A program made the position numbers and the translations under genes. The notes beneath the pieces are model-generated. The model did not search any database. It saw only the letters and a list, made by a program, of their open reading frames with translations, and had not been told where the DNA came from. A stretch of 64,000 nucleotides of DNA from Lytechinus variegatus. Taxonomy: Eukaryota; Echinodermata; Echinoidea; Temnopleuroida; Toxopneustidae. Positions 53,154-62,738 of this stretch are shown in pieces. The stretch spans positions 29,465,783 through 29,529,782 of the forward strand of contig NC_054751.1 in the NCBI RefSeq assembly GCF_018143015.1. Direction: 5' to 3'. Position 1 is the stretch's first letter, and the number at the start of each line of letters is the position of its first letter.

Positions 53154-53737
53154 AGGGGTGGTCCAAGCTGAAAATATTTATAGCTTAATACACAGAGTAG
53201 AACTCACTGAGCAAAACGCTGAAAATTTCATCAAAATAGGATAACAAATAAGAAAGTTATTGAAGTTTATAAAGTTTAGCAATTTTTTGTGAAAACAGTC
53301 GTCATGAATATTCATTAGGCGAGCTGATGATGTCACATCTCCACTTTCCGTTTTCTTATGTTGTTACATAAAATCATATTTTTTCAGTATTTCATACTTG
53401 TGTGAATAAAATGTCTCCCTTATAATGAAATAAGTTGCAGCAATAAATATTTAATGCACTAAATCAGTTGTCAATCCAATTTTTCTAGTTCTTGGAGGAA
53501 AAAAATTGAATAAACCTAATTTCATATAATAAAATACAAAAGAACAAGTGGAGACGTGACATCATCAGCCCACCCAATGAATATTCATGACGACTGTTTT
53601 TTATAAAATATTACTAAACTTTGAAATTCAATAACTTTGCTATTTGTAGTCCGATTTTGACGAATTTTTCGGCATTTTGCTTAGTGAATTCAATTCTATT
53701 TATTAAGCTATAATTACTTTCTGCCTGGACCATCCCT
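53154..53737. mobile_element. TTAA-flanked foldback element
   Basis: TTAA lies at both edges (53150-53153 and 53738-53741). Inverted ends AGGGGTGGTCCAAGC and the complement of AGGGATGGTCCAGGC extend into long arms; GATGATGTCACATCTCCACT near 53327 mirrors GTGGAGACGTGACATCATC near 53549. TTAA target use is typical of piggyBac-like transposases, an inference since no transposase is present. Confidence 0.75.
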
Positions 53738-54264
53738 TTAATTTTATTCAAAATTGGTGCTGTTTTAACACTTTTCTGGTGTGGACATTATACACTCAGC
53801 AAAAAAAGTTCTTGGACACTTATAAAAGTTAAAATATTCCATATAGATATTTGATTAAAAGCAAATTATTGTATGTCAACATGACCAGACAATATTCCTC
53901 TTCCAGTATGACATGAAATTTTCATGTGAACAGTCATGCATGGATGGTTAATGCTTTAAACAATAGCAATGTCAGTAAAAGAAAATTGCAAGAAATGGAT
54001 CAGTCAGTGCATGGCTGGTTACAGGCATTAAACAATAGAAATGTCAGTAAAAGAAAATTGCAAGAAAACGATCAGCCATTCTTTCAGTTGTGAAAGTTTA
54101 TGTGGCATAAATATCCATCAAACGTTTAAAAGCAAACGTAAAGTCAAATACCACTCTGAAAGTGAAGAGAAAGATATCCACCTTGGATGCATCACTATTC
54201 CACTGGAATTTGAAGTCAAAGTTAGTCGATGAAACAAATGTCAAATTCAAGTTGGCATAAGCAA

Positions 54265-54420
54265 AAGAAAATTCAATATCTCATTTGTCCACCCTGGCTC
54301 TGAATGTGTGCAGCACATCGACGTCGCATGCTTGTCACAAGTCGGCGAATTTGCTCTGGGGTGATGTCCCATTCTTCCCGGAGATAACGCCGGACATCTT
54401 GAAGAGTGTCTCCTGGTCAC
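54265..54420 (-). pseudogene. Tc1-type transposase C-terminus remnant
   Basis: On the minus strand one frame reads DTLQDVRRYLREEWDITPEQ, then RRLVTSMRRRCAAHIQSQGG and MRY followed by a stop. This is the end of a Tc1-family transposase. It should follow the DDE segment found at 54479-54640 but lies on the opposite strand, so the coding region was inverted internally. Confidence 0.7.
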
Positions 54421-54478
54421 TGCTGGTTGAATTTTTTGATTGACCGATTTTCCTAGCTGATCCGAACAGTTTCTTCTC

Positions 54479-54640
54479 ATGGATGACAATGCGCATCCCC
54501 ATCGAGTGAACATTGCAAAGGAACATTGTCCAAGATTTCTGGATGACCACAATGTTCAGCTCTTGGATCCATGGCACGCTTATTCACCAGACATGAACCC
54601 GATTGAGTGGGATCAGCTAGGAAAGTTCTTTTGCTCATGC
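54479..54640 (+). pseudogene. Tc1-type transposase catalytic-region remnant
   Basis: Reads DDNAHPHRVNIAKEHCPRFL and AYSPDMNPIEWDQLGKFF on the plus strand. It contains the second catalytic Asp (DNAHPH) and the NPIE Glu motif of Tc1 transposases. The helix-turn-helix and first Asp regions are absent. Confidence 0.78.
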
Positions 54641-55145
54641 CAAGATACTGAAAATGGACATTTTTTCATCGACTAACTTTGACTTAAAATTCCAGTGGAA
54701 AGTGATGCATCCAAGGTGGATATCTTTCTCTTCACTTTTAGAGTGGTATTTGACTTAAACTTTGCTTTCATCGTTAAATGGATATTGCTGCCACATAAAC
54801 TTTCACAACTGAAAGAATGGCTGATCGTTTTCTTGCAATTTTCTTTTACTGACATTGCTTTTGTTTAATGCCTGTAACCAGCCATGCACTGACTGGTCCA
54901 TTTCTTGCAATTTTCTTTTACTGACATTGCTATTGTTTAAAGCACTTAACCACCCATGCATGACATGAAAATTTCATGTCATACTGGAAGAGGAATATTG
55001 TCTGGTCATGTTGACATACAATAATTTGCCTTTAATCAAATATCTGTATGGAATATTTTAATATCCTTCTTAAGTGTCCAAGAACTTTTTTTGCTGAGTG
55101 TAGATTCCGGGCTGGTGTTAAATCAACACCGGAGATTTTGCAGTG

Positions 55146-55441
55146 CAGATGCAACAAAGAAATTCAAATCTATATAAAAAAACCTATACTTTTTTTGTTA
55201 AATAGCCCTTCCCTTCGCACGTGAAACCCCCTCAACTGTTTACAGTATAATGTGAACTATAGAATAAGTTTTTTTTGCCGAAATTCCTTCTCTCTTTCTA
55301 TTTTTTCGTAAGCGTATAGAGACATGTTTTGTGTGATCAGCGCTATATATGTTAATTATTATTAATATTATTATATACCAACAAAATTATCTAATCATAT
55401 ATAATTTCAATGTTTTAGTTTCATTATTTTCACTAGATAAG
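55146..55441. other. Non-coding spacer
   Basis: AT-rich; no feature seen. Confidence 0.45.
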
Positions 55442-56365
55442 CAGAGGCGGCACCAGGATTTTAAAACTATAGGGGCATATATGGGGCAAAGGAGCAATTT
55501 TTTTTTTTTGGGGGGGGCAAAAGTGGACATATTTTTTGCGTTTTCCAAATCAAGCGCAAAGCCATTTTTTTAATTTAGGGCTTATACTGACTTGAAAAGG
55601 GACTTAAGGACCTTTTCACTCTGAAAAAAAAATCACTCGAATCGACTAGACCAGTAGCAGCGGCTGCGGGGTGCAACTAGCTGATATGACAATCACTGAT
55701 CATCACATTTCTGACATATATTCTCGTCAGAAATAAAATACGAATAGAAAATATTCAAATGTGACTAGAATAACAGTTGCACCAAGCTGACCCTATAACT
55801 GGTCATTTTTACTGATATGTTTTTAGAGTGTTGGATTGACCTGTGAATTAGAAGATATTTCACTAAATAAATAATGCCAGCGCAAAGCGCGATTGAATTT
55901 TGTCAATACCCTGAGATGATAACTGAACGTTAGAAGCTCTTCTTGCATGACTGACCATGACAACGAAGGGTTATCTAACTTCGAATGCGACCGTGACTGA
56001 TCGAGCGCGAGCTGAAAATTTTTAATTTTCATGACTTTTTTGTAAGAATGCAGGATGCGTAAATCACTAAGACAAATAGTAAAAATTCGAAACAGGAGAA
56101 GAATTTTGAAGCTTTAATCTTATTGAACGGATCATTTACTAGTATTAATCTCAACCAACATGCAGTCACTGCTGAAGCGCGAGCAAAATTTTTAATTTTA
56201 TATAATGACTTGAAACTGTAACAGTGCATGACTGAATGATTTTTTTCCTTCAAAAATTGATTGGTATAAGGTACTGTTTTAGGAGCACTTTACAACGTAG
56301 GATATGCTTATGACATTTGTTTCAATTTCAAAATGGGGGTGGGCAAATGCCCCTGTGCCTATATG
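55442..56365. repeat. hAT-like repeat with internal GCGAGC motifs
   Basis: Begins CAGAGGCGGCACCAGGATTTT, a hAT-type left end, and includes a G run and motif copies near 55870, 55985 and 56170. The right side (GGGCAAATGCCCCTGTGCC) resembles a degraded end but no 8-bp duplication was found. No coding region. Confidence 0.45.
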
Positions 56366-57051
56366 GTAAATGAACCCGGCTGAAAAAAATACTATAAACA
56401 AAATTCAAAGACAATTGCAAAATAGATTTGAGCTAGGAAGACTTAATTTGAATGTTTTAGGAGAATGGGCCTGTAGTGTAATCCCGAGTTTAATTTTAGA
56501 GTTAAATGTACTTTTTAAAAAGTCAAGGAATAATGACAAAGAATTTTATACATATAACGACTAATTGGCCCTTGGACAGTGGACCAGGGAGTCTGGGCCA
56601 GGGAGTGGGAGCCTAGTCTGCAGGCACAGACCTTCATTGGAACTTTGATCAACAAGTGTGCCTCAACGCAAAGTGTGCCTCCACCCATAGAGTTATATAA
56701 ACCTCCACATACAAAACTTGCTGAGTGAGAGAGCCTTCAGTACACAAGGCATGAGTAGGCTGCACATTCAGACCCTTCTTTCGAGTGAAGGGTTTGCCCA
56801 GCAGACTAGTGGGAGCCAGGGGAACTAGTATCGATCCATGAGTGGACCTTTTGTTCAGTGTGTGGTGACCTGTGTTGTTTGCATTATCGCGTGCCGGGTG
56901 TTGATTCAATGAAACTAGAGTCCATGATTACACACCACTGATCTACACACACGTACTCTATTCATGTAGTGTACAACTCTGGGTAACTCTCACGCGCCCT
57001 ACCGGCATCTTTAGTATAAGACCTATTATACTCCCAGCCTTTTCAGCGAAC
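56366..57051. other. Non-coding; small unassigned ORF
   Basis: A 64-residue frame at 56370-56564 (plus) has no recognised motif and may be a LINE fragment. The rest, including a GGGAGT/GGGCCAGG-rich patch near 56590, shows nothing definite. Confidence 0.4.
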
Positions 57052-57124
57052 GGTCTGTTAGCTCAGTCGGCAGAGCATCGTGCTAATAACGCGAGGGTCA
57101 TGAGTTCGAGCCTCATATAGACCA
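57052..57124 (+). tRNA. tRNA-Ile(AAT), solitary
   Basis: The gene sequence is the same as the array's Ile consensus, but it sits on the opposite strand, 6.8 kb beyond the array, with unrelated flanks. All stems pair, anticodon loop CTAATAA, discriminator A. A run of nine T's begins about 14 nt downstream. Likely functional, and a candidate source or offshoot of the array. Confidence 0.95.
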
Positions 57125-57584
57125 AAAGCTCATATCTTTTTTTTTCGAGGGGTTGAATGATGTACATTTCAACGAGATATAGAAACGGAAGAACGAGTCT
57201 CCGAGCCCCGTCGGACTTGGACATTTGCCACCATACAGTGCCGCAGCCCGATAAGGAACAAATTCAAGAGGATCCTGAGAGAGAGATTGGGTCGGGAGCG
57301 CACCCCGCCCCCTAAGTTTTATCCATGACACCAGCAACAACAACAAAGAAAGAGAAATCGAATCTTCATCGGGAATCTTCCGTACCTGAAATTTTCTCCT
57401 TGTTTCAGGTTCAGAAGCAAACTTGGGCTGGTAAAAAATAATCGGGGTTGTTGAGCTGTGACTTTTTTCTTTCTTCTTCCTCTTTTTAAAAGTAATACAT
57501 GGGAGCGGGGGCGGGGGGGGGGTGGAGTTGATGTTCAGTCAGAAATCTTGTTTCATCCAGGAATGTTGTCCACCAAATGAATGA
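57125..57584. other. Non-coding spacer
   Basis: No gene recognised. A G-rich run lies at about 57510-57525. Confidence 0.45.
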
Positions 57585-57966
57585 CGATGATATTGAAGAT
57601 AATATGAGGATGACAATGAAGATAACATTTATGATAATAATGATTATGATGATGCCGTTGATGTTTATGATGATAATAATGACAGTGATGATGATGATGG
57701 TGCATGATAATGACGATGATGAGGATAATAACGATGGTATGACTTTGTCTTGAAAGTGTCAAATTTTAGTGTAAACTTGCATGCAGACCGGATCAGCCCC
57801 TGTCCAGCAGATTGAAGGTTCACTATAAGATGATAATGAATAATGATGAGATGACAATGATGATCATGATAACATTTATGATTATGATGATGCCGTTGAT
57901 GAAGATTAAGATGATAATGCTGACAGTGATGATGATGGTGATAACGACGATGATGAGGATAATAAT

Positions 57967-59017
57967 CATAGGCGGATCCAGGGGAGCCCGCCCCCCCCCC
58001 CCCCATTGACGGAGCAAAACGAAAAGAAAAAAGGGGAAAGGGGAGGAAAAGGTAAATAAGAGGAGGAAGAAGGGTAAATAAAATAAGATGAGGGGAAGAC
58101 TTGGAAAGAAGAAAAATCTTGAGTCATAATTTATATTTCGCTCGCGCTCGCATTGCTTGTTCGCCGATATCTTGCTGAAATATAGCAAGATATAGAGCAT
58201 AAAATATCAAGTTTTAAAGTCAAATACAAAACATATTTCAACTCGGACATCGAGCTTTCAATATTTTGTAATCTCATTTTTTTCCGCTCTCGCTTTGCGC
58301 TCGCATCAATTGTTTAGTTATATACCTATCCTGTTCATGATTACAAAAAGTGTTTAGAATCCCACTTTTAAGGTCAAAAGGGAAAAAAAATCACTGATTT
58401 GACTGATGAAAAAAATATGGGAAATATAATGGCTAACTACAAACAGGTCCCTTTTCGATCAGGCTATATAACGTATATTAAACTTTATTTAGTTACATAC
58501 ACATCTTGTTCAGGATCACATATACATTGCCCAGAATCAAGGGCGGAAATCTGTCTCCAAAGGTAGGGGAACCAGGAGCGGGAAAATTTGGCAAGCAAAA
58601 CTAAAAAAAAAAGGTTATCACCCCAAATGTACGTACGCGGCCATTTAGACCAAAATAAATTTGACAAGCAAAAAAAAAAAAAAAAAAAAAAAAAGGTTAT
58701 CACTAAGTAGGTAAGGTATGTTGTACAAAATACATGTTGTATTTCAATTTCTTACTTTCCGCCCATGCCCAGAATGTTCAATTTTCAGGACAAAACACAT
58801 GAAATTTCCAAAAATTTTAGCTTCGCGCTCGCGCTATTTATTATTATATTTGTGTTGTGTTAACAGAATAAAGCTATAATGACCGTTAGGACTACCCCTT
58901 CAAAGAAACAAACACAAATCAATTTTGAGCGGCTGATAGGGGAAAATATGGGTGAAACAAAATTTCGCCCCCCCCCCCCCCCTTTCCCCCTATTAGCGAA
59001 AGCTGGATCTGCCCCTG
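57967..59017. mobile_element. Non-autonomous hAT element with GCGAGC minisatellite
   Basis: Ends are CATAGGCGGATCCAGGGG and the complement of CAGGGGCAGATCCAGC. Flanks are ATAATAAT (57959-57966) and ATAATGAT (59018-59025), an 8-bp duplication with one mismatch. The interior has three CGCTCGCGCT-type motif copies (near 58140, 58288, 58822), long homopolymer C runs at both edges, and a second, smaller hAT element. Confidence 0.72.
58538..58767. mobile_element. Small nested hAT-type element
   Basis: Inverted ends CAAGGGCGGAAA and the complement of CATGGGCGGAAA, flanked by exact 8-bp CCCAGAAT (58530-58537 and 58768-58775). The interior repeats a TTTGRCAAGCAAAA(A)n GGTTATCAC unit, the reverse complement of the unit in 1986-2335, so the two belong to one family. 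Confidence 0.82.
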
Positions 59018-59110
59018 ATAATGATGGTATGAATTTGTTTAAAGTGTCAAATTTTAGTGTAAACTTCCAGACCCGATCCGCCCCTCGCCAGCAGATGGAC
59101 GGTTTATTAT

Positions 59111-59697
59111 TTCTATATAGTACCCCCCCCCCCATCCCCATGACCATGTCCATGTTGCGAAAGCCAGGATGTGCGACGTCAGGGAATTCCCCTCTTCGGT
59201 GCCAACGTAACGCATCAAAAAAAGCTTGCTCGCTACTTAAATTACCTGTGTGCGTGATGGCGGCTGCTGATCGCTGACCAAGATATTCCGAGAGGTCTGA
59301 CGTTAAAAGAGAACATAATTTATCATTTTGCTGTGGTAAGTTTAAATAAAATCATAGTTATTACATGGTTATGATGAAGACATGATGGAATTTATTTGAA
59401 ATTGACTGAATATGTTTCAGTGACTCAACGTAACATGACGATTTGTTGGCATTCGCGGAAAAAAAATCCTGAGTCATAAAATCATAGAATACCATTTATA
59501 CTCCCAGCTCCGCGACTGGCACTGCCCTAATATCGCAATTGGGAAGTGATGATGTAGACTGAAAGCTCCAGTCTCTGTATGGTTGGAACTACCCTTATCG
59601 ACTAGGCCTACCTGATTTTCTAAGCATCGTATCTGCAAAAATATTTATCTGTTTTACCTAGTTATCGTCTTATTTGTGCAGAAAATCGAGCAGATCT
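59111..59697 (+). other. Non-coding; possible first exon with splice donor
   Basis: Around 59257 the sequence GTGATGGCGGCTGCTG resembles a transcription-start-associated YY1-type motif, and at 59336 there is a strong donor GTAAGT. This could be a 5' UTR exon of a plus-strand gene, but no coding exon is seen in the window. Weak evidence. Confidence 0.25.
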
Positions 59698-59859
59698 GGG
59701 GGGCGTTTCATGAAAGGACTTGTCGGACGTTTTATCTGACAAGTCCCATTTTAATATCCGACAGTTACCATAGGAACAGTGCCTCTCAGCCAATCAAAAT
59801 CATGGAAAGATGTCAGATCTGACAACTTGTCGGATGAAAATATTAATGAAACGCTCCCC
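59698..59859. mobile_element. 162-bp MITE with GGGGCGTTTCAT ends
   Basis: GGGGGGCGTTTCATGAA at the left is mirrored by ATGAAACGCTCCCC at the right, and internal ACTTGTCGGA segments also pair. This is a compact palindromic MITE of a type common in marine deuterostome genomes. Short AGAT flanks are seen, the duplication is unclear. Confidence 0.7.
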
Positions 59860-59911
59860 AGATTCCCATGTTTCGATCGGTGACTGATTCAATTCGCGGA
59901 TATACCGTATT

Positions 59912-60885
59912 CACTCATTCAATGAACAAGGTTATGATATAACCTTGTTCTCACTTATATCTCCATGTGTGGCAAAATAAGGGTGGCAATGTTTGGCTTA
60001 TTTTCTTTTTCTTTGGGGCAAATGCTTGATTTTTTTTACACTGACAGTCTCCATTAAACCTATTATTCATACAACTTGACTCTTATTTAAATTTGATTCT
60101 TTGAATTATTTTTTTCTTAATTAAAAATAGAGATCAAAAAATGAAATTTTTCTTGCCATATTACTTTCCACCAATAGAGGGCGTACTAAAAAATATGCCC
60201 CAAATTCAAGTTTTTGAGCGTTCTGGTGAATACAAAAATTATTCACAAGTTACTAATGAAAAATAAATTGCAACTGTATGGAAATTAGTAATTTTGGTCA
60301 CAAAAGTGATATTTTAATGATTTTTCAAAGTGTTTGCTCTGTACAACATTGGCATACCATAGTCCTACCTGTAGATTCCCCACAGGCAGGGTGGTAGCAC
60401 TCATTCAATGAACAAGGTTATAATATAACCTTGTTCTCAGTTATATCACCATGTGTGACAAAATAAGGGTGGCAATGTTTGGCTTACTTACTCTTTTTCT
60501 TTGGGGCAAATGCTTGATTTTTTACACTGACAGTTTCCATTAGACCTGTTAATTCATACTGCTTGGCTCTTATTTAAATTTGATTCTTTATATCATTTTT
60601 TCTTAATTAAAAATAGAGATCAAAACATGAAAATTTTCTTGCCATATTACTTTCCACCAATAGAGGGCGTACACAAAAATATGCCCAAAATTCAAGTTTT
60701 TGAGCGCTCTGGTGAATACAAAAATTATTCCCACATTACTAATGATAAATAAATTAAAACTGTATGAAAATTAGTAATTTTGGTCACAAAAGTGATATTT
60801 TAATGATTTTTTGAAGTGTGTGCTCTATACAGCATTGGCATACCATAGTCCTACCTGTAGATTCTCCACAGGCCAGATGGTAGCA
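59912..60885 (+). repeat. Direct tandem duplication, unit about 486 bp
   Basis: The second copy starts at 60398. Shared landmarks include CACTCATTCAATGAACAAGG, TTTGGGGCAAATGCTTGATT, CCACCAATAGAGGGCGTAC and TACCATAGTCCTACCTGTAG. Each copy begins with a 27-bp palindrome, GAACAAGGTTAT paired with ATAACCTTGTTC (59924-59950 and 60410-60436). Copies differ at scattered sites, so it is not recent. Non-coding. Confidence 0.85.
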
Positions 60886-62342
60886 GTGAACAAGTGGGTG
60901 GTAGCAGTGAACAAGTGTATATATTGGCGAACAACGAATATGAAGGTATAGGAGTCTACATTTGCTCATTTGCACTCTTTTGAAACCGACCACCCGCGAT
61001 GCACTAAGTTAACGGCCGACTATTGTCGCAGTGGCAAAATGTTTTGACTCTTCCAAATTCAGTTCTATGATGTCAACATGCTAAATGATCGTCTCAATAG
61101 CTACTTCCAGTTCCACTGCAAGCTCCAGCACATTTGACGTTTGACAACGGATATTTGTTCTAAAGCCGTTTCCTATCAGAAACGGGACGGGCTCGGTTCT
61201 AGTCAAAACAATTTTGGTAAATTCTACTAAATTTTTACCCTTTCCCCCTTCTTTTTCTCTCATAAAGTCTATTCTTACCGTTCTTATGGACACTTAGCCA
61301 GGAGGCTTCTAGAGAGTAAAAATCATTTACTAACGTAAGGTTACTCTCAACGAAGCCAGGTCTTCCTTTCTATTCATTTGCGTGTACCACCAAAAAACCT
61401 GAAACTTTCGCCCCCGAGATTTCTACTTTCTTTCTAAAAGATCTAACCCTAAATCATGTACATGGGATACAACTTCTTTTTTTCCCATATTTACGCTATG
61501 GATTTTATTTTTAAACAAGAATTCATTAAAAAAAATGAGAAAAATATCATGAAAAGTCGGAAGAGACTGGCCCGATGTTTACGCCGCCATCTTGTTTTCT
61601 ATTGTTCTTCCCCAACGTTACGCGACGCAGGCGTCCGTATCGTGGGAAAGTTTTATGCAATGACAGACGTGATATTTTACACAACTTTGATGGCAAGTAT
61701 TTGTATGCTCATACACAGTAAACAGGATACATACAATGATACAGATGACAAAAATTATAATTCAAACTTCCATTTCTTGAAATGAGCTGCGAGTTTGTGT
61801 CTTTTTTTGGCCTCACAATATTCTTTTTGTTTTTGCTTCTTAACAAAAGATCTAAATGCTCCAAAGTTTGGATCAACTTTGCTGAATTTACAAATGAAAA
61901 TGAAGTACTTCAATAATAAAAATAAGAAGGATATGAACTTATCCGGATCACCAAACATTTCTCTGAAATTAGATAAAGTAAAAGTGGAATTAAACTTCTG
62001 TATTAAAATAGTTAACAGTATAATTAAGTTGGCAAAAAGAAGCTGCTGAAAACTGCTTATCTAAAAAAAAAAGAGCCAATGGAGTAAATTAGAGAGTCAT
62101 TGTCATTTTGCCTCCGAAGAAGATTCTGCTAGGATTAGCTTAGGCCCCTCTTGACTCTCTAGTATAATTAGGTTAAGACTTCAAGTGCTTTTTGTCTTTA
62201 AAGCAGATGTCTTTGAGAACAGGAAGTGAAATGTGGTACCAACTAATCTTATAGCATCATCTTTCATGTCAAGTTGGGTATGTCTAAAGCCAGGCCAGGG
62301 CCCGGGCTAAGCTACGGTGGCGAAATCAAATTTAAGTTCTTT
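60886..62342. other. Non-coding; possible promoter motif and unassigned small ORFs
   Basis: GCCGCCATCTTG at 61583-61594 is a YY1-type motif often found at transcription starts (minus-strand sense). A 67-residue minus-strand frame (61755-61958) ends in a Lys-rich KEYCEAKKRHKLAAHFKKWK segment preceded by an acceptor-like AATTCAG, and might be a terminal exon. An overlapping plus-strand frame (61795-62049) has no motif. No assignment is possible. Confidence 0.3.
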
Positions 62343-62738
62343 AGAGCAGTGTTGGCTCAGTCGGTAACGCGTCTGCCCGTCGAACCAAAGATAGTGGGTT
62401 CGAGTCCACCCCGGGCGGATGACTGAAGTCAGTGCTTTGTGTGTAAACGTCTCTCCCATGTTTCATAGATGCAGGCTATGTTACAATGGAAAACACTCCG
62501 TCCCTCGGATAGGACGTTAAATGGAGGCCCCTTGTAGAGGAGAGTCACCACCTTTGCACGTTAAGAACCCACTGCACTATTCGTATAAGAGTAGGGGGAA
62601 ACCCCGGTGTAGTGGTCCACCTGCATTCCCCCCAATCAGTTATATCGGGAAGAGAGACCTGCGGGTCACAGTGATTCAGTTCGCTTTTCGCCTCCCAGGC
62701 ACAGGTGACGCCAAAACAAATGATAATGATAATAAATT
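62343..62738 (+). mobile_element. tRNA-headed SINE
   Basis: The head (about 62346-62418) has pol III box A (TGGCTCAGTCGG) and box B (GGGTTCGAGTCCACC). A body with the conserved segments TCGGATAGGACGTTAAATGG and GCACGTTAAGAACCCACTGC follows, and the end is a short GATAAT-rich tail (about 62717-62738). The head no longer folds as a full tRNA. The 113-residue frame across the body is a by-product. Confidence 0.8.

Larger units (their letters stand above)
53793..55100. mobile_element. Tc1/mariner-derived foldback with rearranged transposase remnants
   Basis: TA duplications at 53791-53792 and 55101-55102 and ends CACTCAGCAAAAAAAGTTC and its mirror identify a Tc1/mariner element. Unlike ordinary members, the arms are about 440 bp each (53793-54235 and 54665-55100), with an internal short direct repeat of TGTCAGTAAAAGAAAATTGC in each arm. 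The central 430 bp contains two pieces of transposase on opposite strands (54265-54420 minus; 54479-54640 plus). Confidence 0.8.
53029..55145. mobile_element. CACTG-ended element hosting two other transposons
   Basis: Ends are TACTGCAAAAACTCTGGTG at the left and the complement of CACTGCAAAATCTCCGGTG at the right, each followed by a TTGATTTAACACCAG-type segment. Without its two insertions (53154-53737 and 53793-55100) it would be about 225 bp, like its relative at 50757-51000. No transposase of its own. Confidence 0.65.
57585..59110. repeat. Duplicated GAT-rich repeat, second copy interrupted by a hAT element
   Basis: A unit of about 235 bp (GAT/ATG-rich tract, then TGTCAAATTTTAGTGTAAAC and a CCAGCAGAT segment) occurs at 57585-57818 and again at 57820-57966 plus 59018-59110. 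The second copy is split by the element at 57967-59017. Open frames rich in Met/Asp/Ile or His here are repeat by-products. Confidence 0.7.

Noticed and set aside
57553-58200. His/Ile/Met-rich frames on both strands
   Set aside because: By-products of the GAT/ATC trinucleotide repeat.
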